A stretch of 64,000 nucleotides of DNA from Streptomyces sp. MBT53 (GCF_016654115.1 NZ_JAEQAZ010000024.1:1-64000), one strand, 5' to 3'; counted from the first letter of the stretch, positions 34,116 to 43,925 are shown. The notes: a model not told the origin generated them from the sequence alone. Translations and numbers: made by a program.

Positions 34116-35104
34116 CAGTCGGTCGACTGGTCCTCGCCGCGCAGCAGTTCGCGCAGAAAGGCGACGCCCTGCCGCACGGCCGCGCGCGTAGGCGGACTGT
34201 CACGCAGTGCGGCCAGCGAGACGAAGTCGTGGACCGTGCCCAGGAACCGGGTCGAGGTCACCTCGACCCCGGCCAGGCGCAGCCGGTCCGCGTACTGCTC
34301 ACCCTCGTCCCGCGTCACATCGGCCTCCGCCGTGATCAGCAGGGCCGGCGGCAACCCCGCCAGCTCGGCCGGGCCGGCGCGCGACGGGGAGGCGGTCGGC
34401 CGGGCCAGGTCCCGGGGATCGTCGCTGTACTGGCGCCAGTACCCGCGCAGGGCCTCCCGGGTGAGCAGATAACCCTCGGCGAACTGCCGTTGGGAGGCGC
34501 TGGCACAGTGTGCGTCGGTGATCGGGTAGTACAGCAGCTGGGCGCTGATCCGCGGGCCGCCGCGCGACTTCACCAGCATGGTGAGCGCGATGGCCAGGGT
34601 GGCGCCCGCGCAGTCCCCGGCCACCGCCAGCCGGCCGGCGTCCAGCCCCAGTTCGGCCGCGTGGCGGACGGCCCAGACCATGAGGGCGTAGCACTCCTCG
34701 ACGGCCACGGGGTAGCGGGCCTCGGGGGTGCGGCTGTACTCCGGTACCACGGCGGCCACTCCCGCGCCGAGTACGAACTCGCTGATGAGCCGGGCGTGGG
34801 TCTGCGCGTCTCCGAGCATCCACCGGCCGCCGTGGACGTAGAAGAGGACGGGAAGCGGCCCCCGTACTCCGCGCGGCCGGAAGATCCAGAAGCCCACCAG
34901 CCCGGAAGGCCCCACGGGTGACACCTGGAAGGACGCGTCCACCGCGAAGTCCTCCACCCGGTGGACCTGGGACTCCGTCAGGGCCTGCCGGCCGGCGGCC
35001 GGCGACAGCTCGTGCAGAAAGGGCGGCGCCGAGGACGCCTCGACCAGGCGCTGCACCAGCGGATCGAGCGTCAGGAAGGAGGGGTGCCGTCCGTCCGGTT
35101 CCAT
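34115..35104 (-). CDS. HSL-like alpha/beta-hydrolase with Cys in place of the nucleophile Ser
   Basis: This is a 329-residue paralogue of the esterase at 30934-31905. The oxyanion motif is VLFYVHGGRWMLGD. The nucleophile elbow reads VAGDCAGATLA, where esterases have GDSAGG. The codon is TGC, so Ser is replaced by Cys and the final Gly by Ala. The Asp/His segments (ITAEADVTRDEGEQYADRL, GTVHDFVSLAALRD) are kept. The enzyme may use a Cys nucleophile, as dienelactone hydrolases do, or may be inactive or have a binding role. It lies 21 bp after a LAL regulator and is coupled to the AraC gene that follows. Confidence 0.85.
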   Translation of the reverse strand: MEPDGRHPSFLTLDPLVQRLVEASSAPPFLHELSPAAGRQALTESQVHRVEDFAVDASFQVSPVGPSGLVGFWIFRPRGVRGPLPVLFYVHGGRWMLGDAQTHARLISEFVLGAGVAAVVPEYSRTPEARYPVAVEECYALMVWAVRHAAELGLDAGRLAVAGDCAGATLAIALTMLVKSRGGPRISAQLLYYPITDAHCASASQRQFAEGYLLTREALRGYWRQYSDDPRDLARPTASPSRAGPAELAGLPPALLITAEADVTRDEGEQYADRLRLAGVEVTSTRFLGTVHDFVSLAALRDSPPTRAAVRQGVAFLRELLRGEDQSTD

Positions 35105-35125
35105 GCGATGGCCGCCTCTCGCCCG

Positions 35126-37732
35126 TCACTTCTCGCACACGAGGAGATCGCGCAGTTGGTGGCGGCTGCTGATGCCGAGTTTGGGATAGACGTTGTAGAG
35201 GTGCGAGCCCACGGTACGCGGCGACAGGAAGAGCTGTTCTCCGATCTCGCGGTTGGACAGGCCGTCCGCGGCCAGCCGTACGATCTGCCGTTGCTGGGCG
35301 GTCAGTTCACCCAGCGGATCCGTCGATGCGGGAGCCTCGGCCACCCCGCTCGCGCGCAGCTCACCGCGCGCCGACTCGGCGAGGTGCCGGGCGCCGAGCC
35401 GGGTGGCCGCTTCCAGTACGACGGTCAGCTGGGCGCGGGCTTCCAGCGGCCTCCTGCGTCGGCGCAGCCAGATCGCGTAGTCCAGGCGGGCCCGGGCCCG
35501 TTCCAGGGGCCAGCGGGCCGCCTCCGGATTGACCACGGCCAGCTGGAAGTGGTGCTCGGGGTCCGCGTCCTCGTCGACCAGTGCCGCCGCGTGGTGCATG
35601 AGCAGCGTCATCCGGCTCGTCGCCCGGGCACCCTGGCTGCGCCGGACCCGCGCCAGGACGTGCGCCCCTTCCCGTCGCCGGTCCGTGCGATGGGCGGCGG
35701 CGGCCAGTTCGGCGATGCAGCGCGGCGAGAGGAAGGGGTCGAGCGGATCGCCGGCGTCGGTGAACAGCGTCCGCAGGTGCCGGAAGGAGCCGTCCCCGTC
35801 CCCGAGGACCATGGCCGTCAGACCGCAGGCCCGCAGCATCCGGGCATGCGTGGCGCGGTTCTCGTGGAGGCTGACGGAGCGCCAGTTGGGGCTGGTGAAC
35901 CGGGTGCCCGGCACACTCTCGCCGCGCAGCGCGCGCAGGGTCGTACCCAGGGCCTCGAGGTCCATCTCGACGCGGGTCCACCGGTGGACGGCTGCGTACG
36001 AGAGCCCTTCCTCGATCAGGGACTCGGCCTCGGCCCAGCGTCCGAGACCGAGGAGTGTCTCCACCTCGGCCGCGAGGGTCCAGGCGAGCGGGCCCAGCGC
36101 ACCTCGCGCGCGCAGGTGCTCGCCCGCCTGCCGGAACTGCTCCGCGCACAGGTCCGACTCGTCGGTGTGGCGGGCGAGCGAGGCGGCCGTGAGCAATCTG
36201 GCCGGCCGGCCCGGACCGGGTGTGGCCGAGGCGAGCGCCGTCAGAGCGGCGAGGACGTCGGTGTGCTGCCCGTCGTCCTCGGGCCCCCGGCCGAGGAAGG
36301 ATCCCAACAGGGCCCAGTGTTCCGGGAGTCCGGACTGGCGGGCGATGCCCGTCGCCACGGCCGCCAGGGCGAAGGCCGTCGTGCCGTCGCTGTCCGGCGT
36401 CTGCCGCGCCACCTCCAGCAGGAGGTCGAACGCCTCTCGCTGAAACGTCAGCAAAGACAGTGCCTCACTCATGGCGCAGGCCGCGACCCTCGCCGGCTCC
36501 GGGTCCCGGCTCGCCTGGCACAGTGCCGTGTACAGCTCGCGCACCCATGCCGGGTCTCCGACGTCGCTCGCGGCGGTGAGCGCCGCGGTGAGACGGCGGG
36601 CCCGGTCGTGGTCGAGGGGGCTGAGGAGCGCGGCCTGCTCCAGTGCGCGGGCCGCGGTGAAGCGGTCACCCTGGTCGGAAGCGGCTTCCAGGGCCGCGGC
36701 GACGGACTCGTCCGGACCGACGGTGGCCGCGGCCAGGTGCGATGGACCGTGGGCGGACACGGCGGCCAGATCCCTGTGGGCCTGTCGGCGCAGTTGCGCG
36801 GGCTGCCGGTGGTAGGTCCCCGTACGCGTCAGCGGGTTGCAGAAGGCCAGTCTTCCCTCGGCGATGGTGATCAGCCCCGCCGCCTCCGCGGGAGCCCACA
36901 CCTTCAGGTCGTCGCAGCCCAACGCGGCCATGACGGTGCCGAGTTGATCCTGCGGCAGGGCGGCCGCCGCGTACAGCAGGGCGCGCCGCGTTTCCTCCGG
37001 CAGCGCGTCCAGCCGCGCCGCGAACATCTGCTGGATGCCCCGGGTCCGCTCCCCGGCACCGCTGAGCTCGATGATCGCCAGCGGATTGCCCTCCGCCTGC
37101 CGGAGCAGCTCCAGCCTGGCCCGTCCGGTGGGCGCACCGGGCTGTGCGTCCAGCAGCCGGGCCGCCGCCCGCGGGGACAGGGGACCGAGGGACAGTACGG
37201 CGAGGTCCGAGGGGAGGTCTGGAGGGGGAGCCTGGCCGTGCGCCGAGAACAGCACGGTGACGGACGTGCCGGTGAGTCGTCGTGTCACGAAGGACAGCAC
37301 GGCCAGGGAGGCGCGGTCGCAGTCCTGAAGGTCGTCGACGGTCAGCAGGAGGGGACCGGTCCGCGCGAGACGGGTCAGCAGGGTCAGGACCGCGGTGGGC
37401 AGGACCATCCCGTCCGGCGGCACGTCGTCCGGCGTCGGTGCGAACAGGGCGCGCAGCACACGCTGTTGGGAGGCCGGCAGGACGTCGAGCTCGTCCCGCA
37501 CGGGCAGGAGAAGCTGGTGCAGACAGGCGTACGGGTGGCGCGTCTCCGAGGCGCAGGCACGCGCCGACAGGACACGGGTCCCGCGCTCCTGGGCCTGCTC
37601 GCCGGCGATTCGGAGCAGCCGGGTCTTGCCGGTGCCGGTGTCACCCAGCACCAGCAGGGACCGCGGCCCGTCCACGTCCCGCAGGATTTGGCCGACGTCC
37701 GCTTCCCCACCCACCGCTGTACTCCCGATCAC
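35126..37732 (-). CDS. LAL-type LuxR regulator 3
   Basis: This 868-residue protein starts at GTG 37732 after GGAG. The ATPase has LVLGDTGTGKTRLLRIAGEQ (Walker A) and PLLLTVDDLQDCD (Walker B). Residues about 300-800 form a helical repeat region, and the LuxR HTH at the end is LTAQQRQIVRLAADGLSNRE ... LSPRTVGSHLYNVYPKLGIS. It heads the leftward operon with the Cys-type hydrolase, two AraC regulators and possibly two more hydrolases. It is divergent from LAL regulator 4, to which it is similar in the C-terminal third (PLERARARLDYAIWLRRRRR versus FEHALAHLDFAEWLRRRRRA). Confidence 0.9.
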   Translation of the reverse strand: MIGSTAVGGEADVGQILRDVDGPRSLLVLGDTGTGKTRLLRIAGEQAQERGTRVLSARACASETRHPYACLHQLLLPVRDELDVLPASQQRVLRALFAPTPDDVPPDGMVLPTAVLTLLTRLARTGPLLLTVDDLQDCDRASLAVLSFVTRRLTGTSVTVLFSAHGQAPPPDLPSDLAVLSLGPLSPRAAARLLDAQPGAPTGRARLELLRQAEGNPLAIIELSGAGERTRGIQQMFAARLDALPEETRRALLYAAAALPQDQLGTVMAALGCDDLKVWAPAEAAGLITIAEGRLAFCNPLTRTGTYHRQPAQLRRQAHRDLAAVSAHGPSHLAAATVGPDESVAAALEAASDQGDRFTAARALEQAALLSPLDHDRARRLTAALTAASDVGDPAWVRELYTALCQASRDPEPARVAACAMSEALSLLTFQREAFDLLLEVARQTPDSDGTTAFALAAVATGIARQSGLPEHWALLGSFLGRGPEDDGQHTDVLAALTALASATPGPGRPARLLTAASLARHTDESDLCAEQFRQAGEHLRARGALGPLAWTLAAEVETLLGLGRWAEAESLIEEGLSYAAVHRWTRVEMDLEALGTTLRALRGESVPGTRFTSPNWRSVSLHENRATHARMLRACGLTAMVLGDGDGSFRHLRTLFTDAGDPLDPFLSPRCIAELAAAAHRTDRRREGAHVLARVRRSQGARATSRMTLLMHHAAALVDEDADPEHHFQLAVVNPEAARWPLERARARLDYAIWLRRRRRPLEARAQLTVVLEAATRLGARHLAESARGELRASGVAEAPASTDPLGELTAQQRQIVRLAADGLSNREIGEQLFLSPRTVGSHLYNVYPKLGISSRHQLRDLLVCEK

Positions 37733-37855
37733 TGCGCTCCGCCCGGAGACCGGATCCTGTCAGGGGTGCGACGACCAGCGCTTCTGTCATGTGACCAGTC
37801 ATGCACGGGGGGCCTGGCAGGATGGGTCGTGAGCGGTGGGGAGATACGGAACTTG

Positions 37856-40630
37856 ATGGACGTCGGTGACTTCGGTGCCGGGCAGGAACACGGGCCGGCG
37901 ATCCTCGGCAGGGATCGCGAGATGTCACGGATCACGCGGCTGGTCGACGCGGTGGACGGCGACGGCCCCAAGGTGCTGGTGCTGACCGGTGAGCCGGGGG
38001 CGGGGAAGAGCACCCTGGTCGACCGGGCCGCCAGGCAGGCCGCCGACCGAGGCCGGCGCGTGCTGCGGGTGCGGGGCTGCGAAGGGGAGCAGGACCTCGG
38101 CTTCGCCGGGGTGCATCAGCTGCTGCGTCCCGTGATCGGCGGCGTCGACCGGCTTCCCGCGCGGCAGCGCGACGCCCTGCGCCACGCGTTCGGCATGGAT
38201 CAGGCCGACGGATCACCGTCCCCCGAACCGCTGTTGATCAGAACCGCCGTGCTGACGCTGGTCTCGGACACGGCGGCCGAGCGTCCGCTGCTGATCGTCG
38301 TCGACGACGCCCAGTGGCTGGACGTCGGCTCGCTGGACGTGCTCGCCTTCGTCGCGCGACGGCTCGACGAGGAACCCGCCGCCCTGCTGCTCGCGGCCCG
38401 CGACGAAGCGGTGCCGGTGCGCTTCGACCGCGACTTCCCGCATCTGACCGCCGGTCCGCTGGACCGGGCGGCGGCCGGGCTCCTGCTGGACCGGCAGCCG
38501 CAGCCGCCGCGGGGCCGGGTCCGGGCAGAGATCCTCGACCAGGCGGCCGGGAACCCGCTCGCCCTCATCGAACTCGCGCGGGCCTTCGCCAGGGACCCGC
38601 ACGGCAGTGACCTCGGCCCGTTCGGTTCGCTGCCGCTCACCGCCCGCCTTGAACGCCTGTTCGCCGCCGACCTGCCCACACTGCCGCCCGCGACCCGACG
38701 AGCCCTGCTCCTGTTGGCGGCCGCGGGCACCGAACAGCTGTCGGACGTACCGGACGCGGGCGGACCCGAAGTCTGGGAACCCGCCGAGCAGGCGGGGCTG
38801 GTGCGCGTCGACGGCAGCCGGGCAAGGTTCCGCCACCCCTTGGTCCGCTCCGCCGTGCACCAGGCCGCCTCCTTCGCCGAACGCCGCGAGGCCCACCTCA
38901 CCCTCGCCGCCGCCCTCGCGCACGAACCCGACCGCCGTGCCTGGCACCTCGCCGGCGCCGCGCTCGGCCCGGAGGAAGACGTCGCCCGTGCCCTGGCCGA
39001 CAGCGCGGAACGCCTCCAGCACCGAGGCGGCCACGCGGCAGCGGCGACCGCCCTCGAACGCGCGGCCGAACTCACCCCCGATCCGCAGGAACGCGCCCGC
39101 CGCCTGCTCGCCGCGGCCACCTCCGCCATGTACGCGGGGCACCCGCAGTGGGTGGGGGAGATCGCGGGCCGCGTCGACGGCCTCACGGACGACCCCCAGC
39201 TCCTCGCCGAGGCCTCTTTGCGGGCAGGCTGGTCCCTGGCCGTCACCCTGCGGCACGACGACTCGCTGGCCTTCCTGCTCCCCGTCGCCGAATCCATGGC
39301 CGCCCCCGCACCGGCCCTGGCCCTGAGCGCCCTGGGCACCGCGGCGACCCCGGCGTACAACTCGGGTGACCCCCGCTACCGGCACGACATCCAGCGGATC
39401 GACGGCCTCATCGCCCGGCAGTCGGACGAGTCGGACCGCGTCTGGCCGCGGGCGGCCGGCCGGCCGTTCACGGACCGGCAGCAGACCCTGAAGGTCCTGC
39501 ACCACGCCGTGGACACCCTGCCGGACGGCTCCCTGACCGGCCTCGTCTCACTCGGCGGCGCGGCCTGGATCCTGGACGAGACCGACGAGGCCGTACGCCT
39601 GCTCGACCAGGCCATGGACCAACTGCGCCGGACCGCCACGGCCGGCGCCAACTGCACCGTCGCCCAGGCCCTGGCCCTGGCACACTTCGAGAGCGGAGCC
39701 TGGAGCACCGCGCAGGCCGCCGCCGAGGAAGCCCTCTGGATGGCGACGGAGGCCGGCGCGGACAACGTCATGGTGGGATCGCCGCTCCTCCAGGCCACCC
39801 TGCGCGCCTGTCGCGGGGACCACGCGGGCGCGCGGGCGCAGGTGGACGACGCGGTCCGCGGCCGGGACCTGCGCAAGTCCCGCAGCCTGTACGTGCGTCA
39901 CCGTCACGCGCTCGCCCTGGCGGCCCAGGCGGAGGGCGACCACGAGACGGCGTACGGCCAACTCCGCCGCGCCTTCACCCAGGAGGCCCGCCCGGCACCG
40001 GTCCACTACCACGCGTCCCTCTACTGTCTCGCCGATCTCTCGGCTGCGGCCGTCCGCGCCGGACAGACGGACGACGCCCGCGCCGTGCTCCACGCCACCG
40101 AGAGGAGCCTGGAACGCCATCGCTCCGTCCGTCTGGCCGCGATCGTGCACCGCGCCTCGGCGCTGCTGAGCGATTCCGACGACGCGGAGTCCCGTTTCCG
40201 TGCGGCGATCGGCGACCAGGCCGGCGCCCGCTGGCCCTTCGAACACGCCCTCGCTCACCTCGACTTCGCCGAGTGGCTGCGGCGCCGCCGACGCGCCGCC
40301 GAAGCACGCCCTCTCCTCGGTACGGCCCTCGACATCTTCGAACGACTGGACGCACGCCCCTGGGCCGAGCGCACCGCCGCGGAACTCCGCGCGGCGGGCG
40401 TCGCCGTGGCACCTGCAGCCCTTCACGACGTCCTGGCCGACCTGACGCCGCAGGAGTTGCAGATCGCCGAACTGGCAGCGGAAGGCCTGACGAACCGCGA
40501 CATCGGCACGCGGCTCTACCTCTCCCACCGCACCATCGGCTTCCACCTGCACAAGATCTTCCCCAAGCTCGGCATCACCGGCCGCGCCCAACTGCGCGAC
40601 GTCCTCGACCGCGTCCGGCGGCCGGAGTGA
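37856..40630 (+). CDS. LAL-type LuxR regulator 4
   Basis: This is about 924 residues from ATG 37856; an in-frame GTG at 37829 with an AGGA site is an equally possible start. Walker A is VLTGEPGAGKSTLVDRA and Walker B is LLIVVDDAQWLDVGS. A TPR-like middle and the C-terminal HTH LTPQELQIAELAAEGLTNRD ... LSHRTIGFHLHKIFPKLGIT follow. It is divergent from LAL regulator 3 across 123 bp that must contain both promoters. The long open frame further upstream on this strand is only the antisense shadow of regulator 3. The target genes are unknown; the divergent esterase operon is the first guess. Confidence 0.9.
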   Translation: MDVGDFGAGQEHGPAILGRDREMSRITRLVDAVDGDGPKVLVLTGEPGAGKSTLVDRAARQAADRGRRVLRVRGCEGEQDLGFAGVHQLLRPVIGGVDRLPARQRDALRHAFGMDQADGSPSPEPLLIRTAVLTLVSDTAAERPLLIVVDDAQWLDVGSLDVLAFVARRLDEEPAALLLAARDEAVPVRFDRDFPHLTAGPLDRAAAGLLLDRQPQPPRGRVRAEILDQAAGNPLALIELARAFARDPHGSDLGPFGSLPLTARLERLFAADLPTLPPATRRALLLLAAAGTEQLSDVPDAGGPEVWEPAEQAGLVRVDGSRARFRHPLVRSAVHQAASFAERREAHLTLAAALAHEPDRRAWHLAGAALGPEEDVARALADSAERLQHRGGHAAAATALERAAELTPDPQERARRLLAAATSAMYAGHPQWVGEIAGRVDGLTDDPQLLAEASLRAGWSLAVTLRHDDSLAFLLPVAESMAAPAPALALSALGTAATPAYNSGDPRYRHDIQRIDGLIARQSDESDRVWPRAAGRPFTDRQQTLKVLHHAVDTLPDGSLTGLVSLGGAAWILDETDEAVRLLDQAMDQLRRTATAGANCTVAQALALAHFESGAWSTAQAAAEEALWMATEAGADNVMVGSPLLQATLRACRGDHAGARAQVDDAVRGRDLRKSRSLYVRHRHALALAAQAEGDHETAYGQLRRAFTQEARPAPVHYHASLYCLADLSAAAVRAGQTDDARAVLHATERSLERHRSVRLAAIVHRASALLSDSDDAESRFRAAIGDQAGARWPFEHALAHLDFAEWLRRRRRAAEARPLLGTALDIFERLDARPWAERTAAELRAAGVAVAPAALHDVLADLTPQELQIAELAAEGLTNRDIGTRLYLSHRTIGFHLHKIFPKLGITGRAQLRDVLDRVRRPE

Positions 40631-41321
40631 CGTCGGGCGCCGGACCCCTGAGGCCGGGAGCACCCGCGAGCGACGGCTGATCGCGTTCGGCCGCGCTCGG
40701 TGCGGCACGGCCCAGTCGGACCCGGGTGCCGCGCCGGCCTGCGAAGGGCGAAGGACGAAGGGCGAAAGGCCACAAGGTCTCCACGCACTACGGCGCGGCC
40801 CGCAGGACGCCGCTGGCGGAACCGACGCCGGTGGTCGACGGTGCGGGGGGTCGTGCTGAACACCTGTGTGCTCAACGAGGTCGCGCCCCCGCCTACCCGC
40901 CACGGGCACCGTGCTGGTCTCCAGCCGCGTACGCGGCGTGGACGTGCCGGGTGCCGGTGATGCCGTGCTTCGGCGCCCGGCCGAGCTGTACGGCACCGAT
41001 ACGGCCACCTGTCAGCAGGTTGGTCTCCACACGGTGGAGGGGGCGTTGCCCGCGAAGCTGTCGCCATGGCCGCTCAGCCGCACGACTCGTTCCGGACCGG
41101 GCGGTTACGTGTGCGGGGCCCGCCGGACGGCCGGTTCGGTGCAGGGCGCACTGGCGTGGGGAGCGCGGGCGCCCGGGAAGTGCTGAACGATCCGGCGGGT
41201 GGCTCCAGGTCGGCAGACGGTCGGCGGAAGGGGCGGGGAGTGTGAGGGGCGCATTCGAAGCGGACAGCACGGACGCGCTGGTGAGGGTGTCGCTCCTGCC
41301 GGTGCGACGGGGACGCGTGCG
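40631..41321. other. 690-bp region without a recognised gene
   Basis: It contains short GAAGGGCGAAxG repeats at about 40741-40770 and a possible 60-codon frame at 41067-41249 with fair third-position GC but no recognisable domain and no clear ribosome site. The text around 40979-41066 (AELYGTDTATCQQVGLHTVE in one frame) may be a relic of an older gene. I cannot support any gene here. Confidence 0.5.
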
Positions 41322-42929
41322 CTAGCGGTGGGATCTTGGTCGGCTGCGGTGGCCTCGGAGCCGGACACGGCGACGGGCACGCCTGGGCCCGTCGGTGTTC
41401 TCGGTGGCGGCTCGGGTGATGTTGCGGGCCATGCCACCGAAGACGACTGTGTGGAAGGGCGCGACGGACCACCAGTAGACGTGGCCGAGCAGACCGCGGG
41501 GGTGGAACAGGGCGCGCTGACGGTATCGGGTGCGGCCCTCGGTATCCGTCTCGGAGTACATCTCCAGCCAGGCCAGGCCCGGCAGCCGCATCTCCGCCCG
41601 CAGCCGCAGGAGCCGTCCGCGCTCGATCTCCTCGACCCGCCAGAAGTCCAGCGAGTCGCCGACCCGGAGGCGCTGGGCGTCACGTCGGCCGCGGCGCAGG
41701 CCGACCCCGCCGACGAACCGGTCCATCCAGCCCCGGATCGCCCAGGCCGGCGGGAAGGAGTACCAGCCGTTGTCGCCGCCGATGCCCTCGATCACTCTCC
41801 ACAACGCCTGCTCCGACGCGTCGACCGACGCCTGCCGCTCGTCCTCGTAGAGGCTGCCGCCCGCCCAGTCCGGGTCCGTGGGCAGCGGGTCGCTGGGCGC
41901 GCCCGGCACGGACGCCGACGACCAGCGGGTGACCACCTGTGCCTCCCGTACGCGCTGGATCGCCAGGGCGAGCGCCTGGTCGAAGGGCAGTGGCCGGCCC
42001 GGCTGGTCGGGCAGGTATCGGGCGATGTCGTGCTCGTGGCAGACGACCTCGTGGCGCAGGGACTCGGTGAGGGGCCGGGCGATGGAGGCGGGCACGGGCG
42101 TGACGAGACCGACCCAGTGGCTGGACAGCCTGGGCGTCAGGACCGGAACGGGCACGATGAGCCGTGGGCGCAGTCCGGCGACCAGGGCGTAGCGCCGCAT
42201 CATCTCGCGGTAGGTGAGGACGTCCGGCCCGCCGATGTCGAACGTCCGGTTGACGTCGTCCGGCATGGTCGCGGAGCCGACGAGGTAGCGCAGCACGTCG
42301 CGCACCGCGATGGGCTGGGTGCGGGTGTGCACCCAGCTCGGGGTGACCATCACCGGCAGTCGCTCGGTCAGGTAGCGCAGCATCTCGAAGGACGCCGATC
42401 CGGAGCCGATGACGACCGCTGCCCGCAGTACGGTGGCGGGCACCGGCGACTCCAGGAAGATCCGTCCCACCTCTGCCCGGGAACGCAGGTGGGGGGACAG
42501 GGAGCTCTCGGGCACGCCCTTCGGGGTGAGTCCGCCGAGATAGACGATCCGCCGTACACCGGCGGCCCGCGCCTGCTCGGCGAAGACCTGCGCGGCGCGG
42601 CGGTCGGTGTCCTCGAACCCGGCGCCGGATCCCAGGGCGTGCACCAGGTAGTAGGCGACGTCGATGCCGCGCATGGCTGCGGCGACCGACTCCGGGTCCG
42701 TGACGTCCCCGCGAACCGTCTCGGCGTCTCCGGTCCAGGGATGGTCACGGAGTCTGTCCGGTGAACGGGCCAGACACCGTACCCGGTGGCCGGCCTTCAG
42801 CAGCTCCGGTACCAGGCGTCCGCCGACGTAGCCGGAGGCTCCGGTGACCAGGCAGTGCAGCCGCTCGGGCCCGCGGCCGCCGTGTCCCTCGGCGGCGTCG
42901 GTCGCGTTCCGCTGTCCGTCCGCGCTCAC
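41322..42929 (-). CDS. NAD(P)-binding SDR-like protein with C-terminal DUF2867 domain
   Basis: This is a 535-residue protein from GTG 42929, with AGGACA upstream. The N-terminal half is an atypical/extended Rossmann domain: CLVTGASGYVGGRLVPELLK (GxxGxxG), VRGDVTDPESV and IVYLGGLTP. It lacks a classical YxxxK. The C-terminal half (SLYEDERQASVDASEQALWR, GDSLDFWRVEEIERGRLLRL) fits the DUF2867 region found in this two-domain family. Members are thought to be oxidoreductases or NAD(P)H sensors; no substrate is known. The Arg-rich tail of about 20 residues may be a C-terminal extension. It stands alone. Confidence 0.88.
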   Translation of the reverse strand: MSADGQRNATDAAEGHGGRGPERLHCLVTGASGYVGGRLVPELLKAGHRVRCLARSPDRLRDHPWTGDAETVRGDVTDPESVAAAMRGIDVAYYLVHALGSGAGFEDTDRRAAQVFAEQARAAGVRRIVYLGGLTPKGVPESSLSPHLRSRAEVGRIFLESPVPATVLRAAVVIGSGSASFEMLRYLTERLPVMVTPSWVHTRTQPIAVRDVLRYLVGSATMPDDVNRTFDIGGPDVLTYREMMRRYALVAGLRPRLIVPVPVLTPRLSSHWVGLVTPVPASIARPLTESLRHEVVCHEHDIARYLPDQPGRPLPFDQALALAIQRVREAQVVTRWSSASVPGAPSDPLPTDPDWAGGSLYEDERQASVDASEQALWRVIEGIGGDNGWYSFPPAWAIRGWMDRFVGGVGLRRGRRDAQRLRVGDSLDFWRVEEIERGRLLRLRAEMRLPGLAWLEMYSETDTEGRTRYRQRALFHPRGLLGHVYWWSVAPFHTVVFGGMARNITRAATENTDGPRRARRRVRLRGHRSRPRSHR

Positions 42930-43191
42930 TGTCCTGCCTCCACCCGCTCGCTCCGACGCTGTTGCCTCGTCGTCCGATCATCTCCGCAACGCGGTGACCA
43001 TGCCCGTCGGGGCGCCGCGGCCCGACGGGCCGACGGGCCGACGAAGCCTGCGCCGTCCGGTTCCGCACGCGATACCCGCGGGCGCACGATGAGGTGCGTG
43101 GTGCTGATGAACCGTCCCGTCCGCAGGGTCCGCTCGGACGCCGCGTCGCGGCCCTGTTCGTACTCGACGGATGCCGGCTCGGTGTCGCGCG

Positions 43192-43833
43192 TCAGCGGTG
43201 GCCGACGTAGGCGACGAGTCCGCCGACGGTCAGGCCCAGCACGCAGCCGCGGCGGAAGGACTCGTAGCGCATGCGCGGGGTGTGCTGGGCGTCGGTCATC
43301 GCGTACGCCCCGCGGATCCCCAGTTCCACGCCGCACAGGCACACGACGTAGCCGTGACGCCGGGCGGCGGCTGTCCACTCGGGGTCGCGCGAGACCCAGG
43401 TCCGGGAGTAGATCTCGCCGTCGGGCGTCCGCAGTTCCAGCCGGGAGTAGGTGTCTCCGTAGCGCTGCGCCAGTTGTGGCTGTTCGTCGGATATCTCGTG
43501 CAGTTGCCATCCGGGGATCCGGGGCAGGTCGCAGTACACGTCGGGCGGTAGACGCCTCATGCCGAACAGGATGGCGCCTTCGAGCTGCGGTTCCTCGGGT
43601 ATCTCGTCGAGCGGGGCTCCCTTCGGCACGACGTACCCGAAGTAGCCCACGCCCCGGGCATGCCTGAACTCGAAGAGGGCGGTGGGCATGCGCGGTGTCT
43701 GTGCGGGATCGAGGGTGACTGTGCCTTCCGCGGTCTCCAGGCCCCCCAGCACGCACTCGAGCTGCAGCGCGGGGTCGTCGCAGAAGAGGATCCGCCCGAG
43801 GTCGTCGACCTGTTCGAACTGATGCCGGCTCAT
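43192..43833 (-). CDS. Hypothetical protein with C-terminal hydrophobic segment
   Basis: This is a 213-residue protein from ATG 43833, with GGAGG about 9 nt upstream. The sequence is acidic and Pro-rich in the first 100 residues (QTPRMPTALFEFRHARGVGY). The middle contains HEISDEQPQLAQRYGDTYSR and YSRTWVSRDPEWTAAARRHG. A single hydrophobic stretch GCVLGLTVGGLVAYVG ends the protein and could anchor it in the membrane. I do not recognise the family. It is divergent from the broken-gene mosaic and has an A/T-rich control region with TTGAA repeats upstream. The coding call rests on length, GC-rich third positions and the ribosome site. Confidence 0.7.
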   Translation of the reverse strand: MSRHQFEQVDDLGRILFCDDPALQLECVLGGLETAEGTVTLDPAQTPRMPTALFEFRHARGVGYFGYVVPKGAPLDEIPEEPQLEGAILFGMRRLPPDVYCDLPRIPGWQLHEISDEQPQLAQRYGDTYSRLELRTPDGEIYSRTWVSRDPEWTAAARRHGYVVCLCGVELGIRGAYAMTDAQHTPRMRYESFRRGCVLGLTVGGLVAYVGHR

Positions 43834-43890
43834 CTCCTGCAGCCCTCCGGTTGGTTGCCGTTCCGCGTCCGCGAAGCAGACGGGTTGATG

Positions 43891-43925
43891 TTGAACCATC
43901 CTATTGAAGGATCGTTGAACAATCC
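43891..43925. promoter_or_regulatory. Repeated TTGAACxATCC motif upstream of the hypothetical gene
   Basis: TTGAACCATCC (43891-43901) and TTGAACAATCC (43915-43925) are direct repeats 24 bp apart in an A/T-rich stretch, with TTGAAGGATC between them. This is a candidate operator or promoter element for the gene starting at 43833. Confidence 0.35.

Noticed and set aside
34961-37855. N-terminal extension of LAL regulator 4 to 34961
   Set aside because: The extension is antisense to LAL regulator 3 and has no domain; the regulator starts near 37856 (or GTG 37829).
40741-40770. CRISPR-like short repeats
   Set aside because: The GAAGGGCGAA units are a few bases long, adjacent and without spacers; simple tandem repeat only.
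41067-41249. Possible 60-codon gene in the 690-bp gap
   Set aside because: Third-position GC is fair but there is no clear ribosome site, domain or supporting neighbour.
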